Origin: Defluviitaleaceae bacterium | Lineage (GTDB): Bacteria; Bacillota; Clostridia; Lachnospirales; WQUN01 | Length of the DNA stretch: 43,563 nucleotides | Direction of reading: 5' to 3' | NCBI GenBank assembly: GCA_009785605.1 | Contig: WQVY01000013.1 | Location: forward strand, 1 to 43,563 | In this document: piece by piece, positions 1 to 8,563 of the stretch | How the letters are laid out: the number at the start of each line of letters is the position of its first letter | How positions within the stretch are numbered: position 1 is the first letter of the stretch | Notes under the pieces: model-generated | Databases searched by the model: none | What the model was told of the DNA's origin: nothing | Seen by the model: only the letters and a program-made list of their open reading frames with translations | Translations under genes and position numbers: made by a program

Positions 1-3000
1 ACAACATTTGCAGTGTTGCCAGTAATATTCCCGCCGTTTAGTACAAATGTAACGTCAAACGGTGTTGGGGGTATTTCTGGCTCCCATACAGCCCTGAAAT
101 ATACATCATCATCAGGTGCTGGTGTAAGTGCTGATGGTATCACAAGCGTATCTGTTAAATCGTCTTCCATTGTCCAGTGCGAGAAGGTAAAACCAAGCCT
201 TGTTGGTAACGGTACCAATGCAGCTGGGATTTGCGTATTATTCGGGAATGGCCCAATTTGATAGTCGGCTGTGCCATGCCCGGCTACTGTACCACCGGCT
301 AAGTTGAATGTTGCCACAAAATCATTGGCACCACTAACCAATAGCCATATCGCGTTAAACGTAATATCTGCGTTTGGAGGTGCAGCAAGTGCAGACGGGG
401 TAACAAATGCATTTCCGCCACCTTCTACTCTCCAACCTTGGAAAATAGCGCCGTCAGCTCTTGGGGTTATCATATTAGGGACGTCTACCGCAGGGATTTG
501 GGTGTTTACGCCAAATGGGCCTCTGGTAACTACTCCGCCAATACCTGTACCAAAGTTGGTAGATACTCCACCACCCAGGTTAAATACTGCTATAAACTGG
601 CCTGGGCCACTATATGGTACCCATACAGCAGTAAACGAAACATTGCTATCTGGGGCAGTAGCTAGGTCAGATGGTGTTACAACATCGCTTGTACCTGAGA
701 TTACCCAGTGTACAAAGTTATGCCCTGCTCTTACTGGTGTTGGCACATAAGAGCTTGGGATTTGAGTATCATTTACAAACGGGCCAACAATTACAGGGCC
801 TAAGCCATACTCGCCATAATTACCACTGGCTAAGTTAAAGGTTGCAAAGAAGTTACCGGGGGTAACAACCGGCGCCCATACAGCTGTAAAGGTCAAGTAG
901 TCATTGATAATGACATCAAGAATCGTTGCTTGGGTAAAGGTTGCACCGCTAGGCTCTTGTCTCCATTCTACGAATGTAAAACCTACCCTACCGGGTGCGG
1001 GGACTTCGGTACTTGGTATTGTTGTGCCGCCTAAGAACGGCCCACTGTTTACAGACCCTGTACCAAAGGTAGGACATGTACCGCCGGCTAAGTTGAATGT
1101 AACATCATACACAACTCCGCCAACTGGTATCCATCTGGCAGTAAATGATATATCTGCATCGGATGTCACTTGATGTGGGTTAACATGCTGCATTGGTACT
1201 GCGCCGGTTACTACCCAACCCAGGAATAAATGGCCAGGCCTTGTTGGCTCAGGAACGTCAGCTACATTAACCGCATCGCCGTTTGCTATTGGTCCAATAA
1301 CGGCACTTGGCAACGAGCCAAATGGGGCATATGTCCCACCTGCAAAGTCAAATGTCGCAAAATGATGACCAGGGACAACTTGCGGGTCCCACACTGCTGT
1401 AAATGTTAGAAGCATATCATTTGCCAATAGCGCCGCTGGTGATATGGCCGCTGGCGATACAGGAGTATTGTTGGCACCAATTACCCACTGTACAAAGTTA
1501 AAACCAGGCCTATCCAACACTGGGGGTGTTGGGATATCGCTTGGGTTAATTAACTGGTTTACTGGCAAGTTTGACCTATAAATTGGGCCAAGTGGGTTAG
1601 CTATATGTGGGGGATAATTACCACCAGATAAGTTAAACCTTGCTGTAAATTCAAGACCTGCATCTATATCCCATACGGCTTCAAAGCGCCAATGTTCCTG
1701 GGTTATAGGCATGGAGTTTACTACGGCTGGGAGGTAGTAGTTTGGTGGCACGACGGGGCTAATAACGTTGCCCAGTGCGTCAACTCTACGCCAACCTTGG
1801 AAGCTAATCCCAGGAACGCTGTGATTAACCACTGGTGCAGTAACAGTAGCTACACCGGCATTGGCCAAAGGCACTAGCCGCTCTACAGGTGATTGTAGGT
1901 TTGTAGCCGTATCATATCCGCCATTTAAATCAAAGATAACCGGGATATAAAGTACAAGCTCAAATGTTATTGTTGTTTGTGTAACCACTTGACCCAAGGC
2001 ACCATTGCCCGCAGGGTCAATTTGGTTGGGGGTACCAACAGTCAACTCCCACCTGTATGTTGTATTGGACGGAAGTGTAAATACAGGTAAGTGGTTGGTT
2101 GCAATTGCTGTACCAGAAGGTACAAAAAGCACAACAGTGTTGGGGTCGTACTGCTCGCTATAGTTGCCTGGTGCAAGCAATATGCTTGGTGGTGCTTCAA
2201 ATCTTACCTGGAAGTACGTATTACTCCACTGTGCAATAAATGTCGTTGGGTCTGTTATTGCGGCGTTGCTTACATCAACCCTAGACATCAACGCAGGAGG
2301 AGTTACGCCCATCTGATGCCAGCCTATATGTGTCTCCCTAACATGCGAACCTGCAGGAAGATAGTCTGGTACATCTGCAAAAGGAACAGACAGGTTGTAC
2401 CTGATATTTCTAAGCTGGTCTGGGTGGAGTGTGGACATGGATATACCTGCCACTGCGCCAAAGTTAAATGTAACTTGTGCTCTCCATACAGCTACTAGAT
2501 ACACATTTGCTGTTATAGGAAGGGTAAGATCCACTATCGGTGCGTCAGGTGCAGCTCCTAGAACTTTCCACCCATAAAGGGCGAAACCGGTCCTACTTAG
2601 CGCAGCCTCTAGTGCGGCTATTTCAAATGCAGGTAATATACCAGTAATGGCGTCTGCATTAATTTCCAAATAGCCAGCCGCATTTATAGCCGGGTTAACA
2701 TGTGTGCCCAGATTAAAATCAAATGATGCCCTGTGGATAGGGTTCCATTCTGCTTCTAGTACTACATCACCAGTGACAAATGTCAACGCCCCTGGGGTAA
2801 CAGATGTGCTTGCCCCACCCATATGCATTACCCAGTGGGAGAATGCAAAGCCATCTCTTGTTACAGGCGATGGGACAAGGGTTGATAGGTCTTGATTGGA
2901 AAATGTTGGTACTGTAGTCGCAGGTGCAAATGGCAAACCTGCGAACAAACCGCCACCAAGGTCAAATGTGACATCAAATGTCGCATTGCCAAGTGCCGGA

Positions 3001-4238
3001 CTCCATACAGCATAAAAATTTATATCGTCGTTGATTGGTAACGATGGGTCGCCGACTGGGGCGTTCAAAGCTGGGCCTGTTGCCCAGTGTGAAAAGCTTG
3101 TAAAACCAGCCGGTGGGAAAATCCCGCTTACCGAAGGTGCAGATAATACATCCGGTACCTGACTGGCTGGGATAGTACCGCCACTAGGGATTTGTGGTAC
3201 TACTGTAACCAATGGCAACGGGATACCGGTAGCATCTTGGCCACCCATAAGGTTGAATGTAACATCAAACGGGCCTTGTGGGGAAAACGGTAGCCATATA
3301 GCATTAACAATAATGCTACCGCCACCCAATATGGGGTTGGCTAATAACGGGTCAGCACTCCAACCTCCAAATGTATCGCCATTTGGATGCCAGAATAAGC
3401 TGTCATCTGGTAATTGTGATGATAACAGGTTACCACCTATGCCATCTGGTGTAATACCTTCGGGTATCACTTGAACAGATGAGATACCAGAGCCCATACC
3501 ACCACCAGCGTAGAATGTATGGCCAAGACCTAAATTAAATGTAACGGTAGGTTCGGGGCCTATAAAAGCTGTCCAGTCAGCAAAAAGTATTGTATCCGTA
3601 GTAAATGTGTCGATTGAGAGGTCAACAGGGACACCAAGAGCACCGCCTGACAACCACCCATCAAAGTTCATGGTATATGGCATTGGCCATACTGGAATGC
3701 CAGGGGCAGACACCATATCAAACGCGTCTGTTGTTGTGAACTGGTTGCCTGAGTTACCAAGCACACCATCCCACACACCGCCGGCTAGCTGGAAGGTTAT
3801 GTTAGCGCTAAGTGGCATTATTGGAATATATCCACCAGTTGGCACAAACGGTACATAAGCCGGTGTATAAGATGGCCCAAAAGCCGGCACATACCCCTCG
3901 CTCCACAACGCTATGTAGAGCTTACTAACAAAACTGCCGGTTGCGTTGTAGTCCATAAACTCGTCATGTACCACGCTACCTATTTGGGTCCACCCGGCAA
4001 ATACAGAGCCGTATCTTTCGGGCATGGGCAGGGTAAAGCTTTCACCACCCCGTCTTGTGATGATTACGTCGTCAAAACTCCCATGGACATGGCCGCCGTC
4101 TAACATGAAAGTGTAAATAACCACATCGTCAGAACCACCAGGGACTACACCGCCTGGCTGGGCGAACAAGCCCCATAATGGGATTGCCATAAGCGTAAGT
4201 AAAAGGATTGCCGCCATGGCAATATTCTTCTTCTTCAC
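1..4238 (-). CDS. Secreted giant repeat protein (InlB/Listeria-Bacteroides-type repeats), C-terminus beyond window
   Basis: The frame is open from a GTG start at 4238 to the left edge, so at least 1412 residues are present and the C-terminus is missing. The start has a ribosome site (AAAGGTGG) about ten bases upstream and gives a signal peptide: MKKKNIAMAAILLL, then a hydrophobic run ending near LFAQ. The rest is about 15 repeats of roughly 80-100 residues. Each opens with a strand such as DVTFNLAGG and closes with a tryptophan strand such as FYAVW or FTARW, with an internal GW or HW. That is the pattern of the Listeria-Bacteroides repeat (Flg_new/InlB B-repeat, beta-grasp) in surface proteins. 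An extracellular, cell-wall or adhesive role is inference; the anchor would lie off the window. Short plus-strand frames across this region are shadows of the repeats. Confidence 0.85.
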   Translation of the reverse strand, partial: MKKKNIAMAAILLLTLMAIPLWGLFAQPGGVVPGGSDDVVIYTFMLDGGHVHGSFDDVIITRRGGESFTLPMPERYGSVFAGWTQIGSVVHDEFMDYNATGSFVSKLYIALWSEGYVPAFGPSYTPAYVPFVPTGGYIPIMPLSANITFQLAGGVWDGVLGNSGNQFTTTDAFDMVSAPGIPVWPMPYTMNFDGWLSGGALGVPVDLSIDTFTTDTILFADWTAFIGPEPTVTFNLGLGHTFYAGGGMGSGISSVQVIPEGITPDGIGGNLLSSQLPDDSLFWHPNGDTFGGWSADPLLANPILGGGSIIVNAIWLPFSPQGPFDVTFNLMGGQDATGIPLPLVTVVPQIPSGGTIPASQVPDVLSAPSVSGIFPPAGFTSFSHWATGPALNAPVGDPSLPINDDINFYAVWSPALGNATFDVTFDLGGGLFAGLPFAPATTVPTFSNQDLSTLVPSPVTRDGFAFSHWVMHMGGASTSVTPGALTFVTGDVVLEAEWNPIHRASFDFNLGTHVNPAINAAGYLEINADAITGILPAFEIAALEAALSRTGFALYGWKVLGAAPDAPIVDLTLPITANVYLVAVWRAQVTFNFGAVAGISMSTLHPDQLRNIRYNLSVPFADVPDYLPAGSHVRETHIGWHQMGVTPPALMSRVDVSNAAITDPTTFIAQWSNTYFQVRFEAPPSILLAPGNYSEQYDPNTVVLFVPSGTAIATNHLPVFTLPSNTTYRWELTVGTPNQIDPAGNGALGQVVTQTTITFELVLYIPVIFDLNGGYDTATNLQSPVERLVPLANAGVATVTAPVVNHSVPGISFQGWRRVDALGNVISPVVPPNYYLPAVVNSMPITQEHWRFEAVWDIDAGLEFTARFNLSGGNYPPHIANPLGPIYRSNLPVNQLINPSDIPTPPVLDRPGFNFVQWVIGANNTPVSPAAISPAALLANDMLLTFTAVWDPQVVPGHHFATFDFAGGTYAPFGSLPSAVIGPIANGDAVNVADVPEPTRPGHLFLGWVVTGAVPMQHVNPHQVTSDADISFTARWIPVGGVVYDVTFNLAGGTCPTFGTGSVNSGPFLGGTTIPSTEVPAPGRVGFTFVEWRQEPSGATFTQATILDVIINDYLTFTAVWAPVVTPGNFFATFNLASGNYGEYGLGPVIVGPFVNDTQIPSSYVPTPVRAGHNFVHWVISGTSDVVTPSDLATAPDSNVSFTAVWVPYSGPGQFIAVFNLGGGVSTNFGTGIGGVVTRGPFGVNTQIPAVDVPNMITPRADGAIFQGWRVEGGGNAFVTPSALAAPPNADITFNAIWLLVSGANDFVATFNLAGGTVAGHGTADYQIGPFPNNTQIPAALVPLPTRLGFTFSHWTMEDDLTDTLVIPSALTPAPDDDVYFRAVWEPEIPPTPFDVTFVLNGGNITGNTANV

Positions 4239-4451
4239 TTAGTAAAACCACCTTTCTTTTTTGTATTAAAGGCGCCTCTAATCTTATAACCTATGTAAGA
4301 CACCATAGTGGACAACAACTTGCGGACATTTGCTGCAAATATGCACAAATACGCAAAGGCATTCTAACTCAACATTGACAGCAATGTAAAGTTAAGTTTG
4401 GGTTACGAGTACAACCAAACCTCCCTTTGGCAACGCGCAAACCAAACATAT

Positions 4452-4471
4452 AAAAACAGCAAAGCTGTTTT
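4452..4471 (-). terminator. Possible intrinsic terminator downstream of tRNA-Leu
   Basis: An 8-bp perfect stem (AAAACAGC / GCTGTTTT, loop of three) is followed on the minus strand by a short T run. It lies about 180 bases downstream of tRNA-Leu and could end that transcript. The T run is partly inside the stem, so strength is uncertain. Confidence 0.4.
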
Positions 4472-4594
4472 ATGCAAACTCTGGACAACTTAAATTGTAA
4501 CTGCTTATCGTATGTACATCCCTTAACACTGCCTTAGCAACTATTGTTATATTGCAGTTTAGGGAAAACCCCCTAGTATCTTCACCCTTATATG

Positions 4595-4624
4595 GCGGAC
4601 GGTGCAATGCATTTCACCGCCCGC
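4595..4624 (-). other. 10-bp hairpin just downstream of tRNA-Leu
   Basis: On the minus strand GCGGGCGGTG pairs with CACCGTCCGC (one G-U pair) around a 10-base loop, starting about 30 bases after the tRNA 3' end. No T run follows, so it is not a classical terminator. It could be a processing or 3'-end structure of the tRNA precursor. Confidence 0.45.
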
Positions 4625-4652
4625 AAAACTTGAGCGTAATAACTAGGAGTAG

Positions 4653-4732
4653 TGCCCCCGACAGGACTTGAACCTGCACGGTCTCCCACCAGAACCTAAA
4701 TCTGGCGCGTCTGCCAATTCCGCCACAGGGGC
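4653..4732 (-). tRNA. tRNA-Leu (anticodon UAG)
   Basis: Read on the minus strand, the sequence folds into a full cloverleaf. The 7-bp acceptor stem is GCCCCTG with CGGGGGC. The D arm carries TTGGCAGA. The anticodon stem CCAGA/TCTGG encloses loop TTTAGGT, giving anticodon TAG. A long variable arm and the T arm GCAGG-TTCAAGT-CCTGT follow. The discriminator base is A, as in leucine tRNAs, and CCA is not encoded. The long variable arm makes it class II, which with the anticodon supports leucine (CUN codons). Confidence 0.95.
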
Positions 4733-4845
4733 ATGACTTCGGTATATTGTAATATGATGCGCGGAATGAGTCAAGCTTTGGGTTTTGATGATACCGATAA
4801 AGGTTTTTTTATGTACAAATCCCTAAAAAATGTTAAAATCACCTC

Positions 4846-6945
4846 ATGGATATTACAAAACTCACTGGCATTGGCGAAAAACGCGCCCAAGCCCTTAGGG
4901 CCGTAGGTCTTAACACAGTATTTGACTTGATAAACTACTTCCCAAGGGACTATGACGACCGTAGTCAAATAAAAACCGTGGAAGAACTAATCCCTGGGGT
5001 AGTTAACACAATCCGCGGGGTGTTGGCAAGCGCTCCAGATAATATTAACCCACCGCGCAAAAGAACAAACGGCAGACCCCTTACCATCACCAAGGCCGTA
5101 CTCAATGATACCACCGGCAAGCTAGAAATGGTATGGTTTAATCAACCATATCTAAAAAAATATTTCCGTACAGGGCAGGAATATATCTTCACAGGCCGGG
5201 TAAAACTCGATTTTAAAAATCATCTGCAAATGGAATCACCAGACTATGAGCCTTGTAGCGAAACGCTGCTTTCTGGTGGGAGGATTGTGCCTGTCTACAC
5301 AACACCCAAGGGTTTTTCGCAAAAGACCTTTAGGGCGCTTATTTACCAGGCACTTGATGCATGTAGCGGCCTTGATGTGGGGGTATCGTCCCCGTTTTAT
5401 GACAACCTGCCATATTGCATAAGGCAAGCTAACCAACTATGTGACCGCAAAGCGGCTCTTTATAATATCCACTATCCCGAGTCTAACCAGGCTTTCATGG
5501 CGGCGCGGCAGAGGTTGGTGTTTGAGGAGCTATTTTTTATGCAGATGGCGCTGTTTACGCTCAAGGGCGCAAATGCCGAAACACCTGGGATTATGCTTTG
5601 TGATATAAACATTAATACATTTGTTAACGGCCTACCATTTATGCCAACAGCCGCGCAGTTACGTGTCCTTCACGATATAGCCTCGGATTTTAAAAGCGGT
5701 ATGCGTATGAACCGGCTTATCCAGGGGGATGTAGGTAGCGGCAAGACAGCCGTTGCCATGGCAGCAGCATACATGGCAATAACCAACGGGTACCAAGCTG
5801 CGATTATGGCCCCAACCGATGTACTGGCACAGCAACACTACAAAGATTTTTGCCACAATTTTAGGCAATACGGTATCGAAACGGTACTTCTTACTGGTGC
5901 ACTAACTGCCAGTGCTAGGCGTGAAACCCTTGCAAAAATCGCCTCTGACCCCAAAATTATGATTGTGGGTACCCATGCCCTAATACAACCAGGTGTTGAG
6001 TATGCGCGGCTGGGGCTGGTAATAACAGACGAGCAGCACCGCTTTGGCGTCAACCAGCGGTTTATGTTATCAAAAAAAGGGTTGGAAAATGCACCCCATA
6101 CATTGGTAATGACAGCTACCCCAATACCACGCACATTGGCGCTTATCTTATATGGGGACCTAGATATATCTGTGATAGATGAGCTGCCCCCAGGGCGGCA
6201 AGCTATAAAAACCTACTGTGTAGATTCCCACTACAGGGGGCGGGTACATGATTTTATACGCAAGGAAGCAGACGCGGGGCGGCAAGCATATATTATCTGC
6301 CCTGCAATAGAAGACACAGCCACCGAAAATGAAACAATACACAATGAAACGATAAGCAATGAAACGATACGCAACGTACAAGATTATACCCGCGAGCTAT
6401 CTGCCGCCATGCATGGCTTAACAATAGCCAGCCTACACGGCAAAATGAAACCCGCCGAAAAACAGCAAATAATGGACGATTTTAAAGCCGGTAAAACCCA
6501 TGCGCTGGTATCAACCACAGTTATAGAAGTTGGCGTACACGTAGCCAACGCCAACCTCATAATAATAGAAAATGCAGAGCGCTTTGGCCTTTCACAATTG
6601 CACCAGCTACGCGGCAGGGTTGGGCGCGGTACGGCACAGGCGTACTGTGTATTAATAACAGATGCAAAAAGCAAAATAACAAAAGCACGCATGAAAGCCA
6701 TGACCGATACTACCGATGGTTTTAAACTGGCCGAGCTTGACCTAGCACAGCGTGGTGCGGGCGATTTTTTTGGCACAAGACAACACGGCTTGCCGGATTT
6801 TACTATTGCTAACCTGTATACGGATATAGAAATACTAAAAAAAGCACAAGCCGCCGCTCATGCTGCTTACAAGGGCGAGATTGTGCTTAGTGATGAAGAA
6901 TCAAAAATGCTGGCTATGAATGTTGGGCTTTCGCCTGTGTTGTAA
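4846..6945 (+). CDS. recG: ATP-dependent DNA helicase RecG
   Basis: This is a 699-residue superfamily 2 helicase that remodels stalled replication forks and Holliday junctions in recombination and repair. The N-terminal wedge/OB region starts with a helix-hairpin-helix-like LTGIGEKRAQAL and contains the expected PRDYDD. Walker A is GDVGSGKTA near residue 295, the DEQH box is near 395, followed by TATPIPRTLAL, and the C-terminal helicase motifs include HQLRGRVGRG. The RecG-specific C-terminal wedge (AELDLAQRGAGDFFGTRQ) is intact. An oddity is a run of three in-frame 5-residue repeats (NETIx) at residues 495-509. The gene overlaps the convergent yihY-like gene by 45 bases. The ribosome site upstream of the ATG is weak. 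Confidence 0.96.
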   Translation: MDITKLTGIGEKRAQALRAVGLNTVFDLINYFPRDYDDRSQIKTVEELIPGVVNTIRGVLASAPDNINPPRKRTNGRPLTITKAVLNDTTGKLEMVWFNQPYLKKYFRTGQEYIFTGRVKLDFKNHLQMESPDYEPCSETLLSGGRIVPVYTTPKGFSQKTFRALIYQALDACSGLDVGVSSPFYDNLPYCIRQANQLCDRKAALYNIHYPESNQAFMAARQRLVFEELFFMQMALFTLKGANAETPGIMLCDININTFVNGLPFMPTAAQLRVLHDIASDFKSGMRMNRLIQGDVGSGKTAVAMAAAYMAITNGYQAAIMAPTDVLAQQHYKDFCHNFRQYGIETVLLTGALTASARRETLAKIASDPKIMIVGTHALIQPGVEYARLGLVITDEQHRFGVNQRFMLSKKGLENAPHTLVMTATPIPRTLALILYGDLDISVIDELPPGRQAIKTYCVDSHYRGRVHDFIRKEADAGRQAYIICPAIEDTATENETIHNETISNETIRNVQDYTRELSAAMHGLTIASLHGKMKPAEKQQIMDDFKAGKTHALVSTTVIEVGVHVANANLIIIENAERFGLSQLHQLRGRVGRGTAQAYCVLITDAKSKITKARMKAMTDTTDGFKLAELDLAQRGAGDFFGTRQHGLPDFTIANLYTDIEILKKAQAAAHAAYKGEIVLSDEESKMLAMNVGLSPVL
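6328..6372 (+). repeat. Three tandem 15-bp repeats inside recG
   Basis: Three consecutive 15-base units beginning AATGAAAC differ at only a few positions. Being a multiple of three, gain or loss of a unit would add or remove five residues (NETIx) without breaking recG. They sit between the helicase motor lobes in a surface-loop position. Confidence 0.85.
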
Positions 6946-7743
6946 GAAGTTGTATTCAACCAGCAATGCATTAATCTCATTGCCAACCAATAAAATTACA
7001 GAAATTAGATTAAGCCACAAGATTAAAATAAACACCCCAGCAATACTACCATAAATTGCTGGGTACTGGGTAAAGTTTGTAATGGCAAAACCAAACACGC
7101 CAGAGGACACCGCCCAGGCAAGTACAGTAACAGCCGCGCCAGGCAGCAATTGCCTAAGGCGTATTTTTTTTGCTAAGGCCAGCTTATACATTAACGTGGT
7201 GGCAAAAATCATCACCGCCAGCGCCCCGGCAGTGCTAAGCGGCATAAACAGAGCCTCCAGGTCGTCATGTACAAACAAGTCCCATATATACCTGCCCAGC
7301 ACTAGTAGCGTAAGCATCACCACAATAACCAGCGCAAACAATAGCATCATAGCCAAACTCAAGGCCACTTGCTTTACAATACCACGCTCGTCGCGGGTAT
7401 CGAAGGCGGCATTGGCACTGCGTATTATTGCCCTAAACCCGTTGGCAGAGTTGTAAACACTAAAAAACAAACCAGCCGAAAGCAGTCCGCGGCTACGGGT
7501 TTCTTCAAGCCCATGCAAGAAGTCCGCTACAAGAATAGCCACATCTGCCGGCAAAACATAGTATATTGGGGCTAAAATAGCAGACGTGTCAAAGGACGTA
7601 AAACCCAGTAATGACATAAGAAATATCAAAAATGGAAAGAACGCTAACAACACCCGGTACGTAAGGCTCGCGGCGCGCTCTAGCACCTGACCGGTTTGGC
7701 ATTTTATTATTAAGCTTAATACAAAAATAGCTGGCTTGGACAT
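6901..7743 (-). CDS. YihY/BrkB family inner membrane protein
   Basis: A predicted 280-residue multi-pass membrane protein of the YihY/virulence factor BrkB family. The N-terminus has the family pattern: a short amphipathic stretch, LTYRVLLAFFPFLIFLMSLLGF as the first membrane region, then a soluble loop and four to five further hydrophobic helices, ending in WLNLISVILLVGNEINALL. An in-frame ATG lies upstream at 7794, but the one at 7743 has GAGG seven bases before it and fits the usual family start, so I chose it. The molecular function of the family is not settled; early annotation as ribonuclease BN was wrong. The C-terminus overlaps the end of recG on the other strand. Confidence 0.9.
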   Translation of the reverse strand: MSKPAIFVLSLIIKCQTGQVLERAASLTYRVLLAFFPFLIFLMSLLGFTSFDTSAILAPIYYVLPADVAILVADFLHGLEETRSRGLLSAGLFFSVYNSANGFRAIIRSANAAFDTRDERGIVKQVALSLAMMLLFALVIVVMLTLLVLGRYIWDLFVHDDLEALFMPLSTAGALAVMIFATTLMYKLALAKKIRLRQLLPGAAVTVLAWAVSSGVFGFAITNFTQYPAIYGSIAGVFILILWLNLISVILLVGNEINALLVEYNFLQHRRKPNIHSQHF

Positions 7744-7837
7744 AAAAGCCTCATTTAAATAGTAATTATTTGTTCTTGTAACCATTATATCCATGATATG
7801 ATGGCGTATACAAAACTTGCATAGGATAGGTGAAAAT

Positions 7838-8473
7838 TTGGATAATATAGTTATGGATATCTACAGCCGGCTTGAGTCTTGCTATGGCAATCTTAATTGG
7901 TGGCCGGCTCGTTCCCCATATGAGGTGATTGTGGGGGCAATTTTGACCCAAAATACTAACTGGAGCAATGTAGAAAAAGCGCTGGCCAATTTTGATGGTG
8001 ATATTACACCCATGCGGTTGCTTGCCCTTGACTTGGATGAATTGAAGGCGCTTATACGCCCAGCTGGGTTTTATAATCAGAAGGCAGATTATTTGGTGAC
8101 GGTGACAAAGTGGTTCGAGCGCTATGCGTTTGATGTGGACACAGTCCGGGCCAGGCCGCTTGACGAGATACGGGCGCAATTGCTTGCCCTACGCGGCATT
8201 GGCAATGAGACTGCGGATTCTATTTTGCTGTATGCATTTGGATTTCCAACCTTTGTGATAGACAAGTACACGCTGCGGTTTTGCCAGCGCTACCCACTAG
8301 ATGCCGGTAGTGATTATATGTCCGCAAAGGCTTATTTTGAAGCGCATCTGCCGCGAGATGTGGCTTTGTTTAATAATTATCACGCGCTAATTGTGATTAA
8401 TGCCAAAGAGCATTGTAGCGCAAAAAAACGCTGCGAAGGCTGTCCACTAAGCGCATATTGTCAGAAGCTGTAA
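7838..8473 (+). CDS. Endonuclease III-like DNA glycosylase (HhH-GPD, COG2231 type)
   Basis: About 211 residues of the endonuclease III superfamily, which removes damaged bases. Family marks are WWPARSPYEVIVGAILTQNT, the helix-hairpin-helix LRGIGNETADSILLYAF, the catalytic aspartate in FVIDKYTLRF, and four C-terminal cysteines (C-x5-C-x2-C-x5-C) that should hold a 4Fe-4S cluster. The lysine that makes endonuclease III bifunctional is a glutamate here (GNETAD). This matches the COG2231/MagIII-like branch and suggests a glycosylase without lyase activity. Start choice: TTG at 7838 has an AGGATAGGTG ribosome site five bases upstream; TTG at 7817 and ATG at 7853 are alternatives. It is divergent from the yihY-like gene. 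Confidence 0.88.
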   Translation: MDNIVMDIYSRLESCYGNLNWWPARSPYEVIVGAILTQNTNWSNVEKALANFDGDITPMRLLALDLDELKALIRPAGFYNQKADYLVTVTKWFERYAFDVDTVRARPLDEIRAQLLALRGIGNETADSILLYAFGFPTFVIDKYTLRFCQRYPLDAGSDYMSAKAYFEAHLPRDVALFNNYHALIVINAKEHCSAKKRCEGCPLSAYCQKL

Positions 8474-8501
8474 TTGCAGCAAATTATGTATGATTTCTTG
8501 C

Positions 8502-8535
8502 GTATATACATGATGGGGAACTCGCATGTATATAC
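8502..8535. promoter_or_regulatory. Perfect 11-bp inverted repeat upstream of nucleoside kinase
   Basis: GTATATACATG at 8502-8512 is repeated inverted as CATGTATATAC at 8525-8535 around a 12-base spacer. No T run follows, so it is not an intrinsic terminator. It lies 29 bases before the nucleoside-kinase start, a position suited to an operator or a 5'-UTR stem-loop. The right arm is followed directly by the ribosome site region. Confidence 0.7.
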
Positions 8536-8563
8536 AAAAGGTAAAGGAGGCATGAAATAATTC

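Larger units (their letters stand above)
4239..4652. other. Intergenic stretch between the giant repeat protein and tRNA-Leu
   Basis: No open frame here has a convincing ribosome site or family resemblance. The stretch should hold the promoter of the minus-strand repeat-protein gene, but I see no clean -35/-10 pair. It contains two hairpins, listed separately (4453-4471 and 4595-4624), and is otherwise AT-rich and featureless. Confidence 0.5.

Noticed and set aside
13-3858. Many plus-strand open frames of 60-160 codons across the repeat-protein region
   Set aside because: They lie antisense to the repeat units, lack ribosome sites and mirror the repeat pattern; the minus-strand frame has a signal peptide and a consistent domain pattern.
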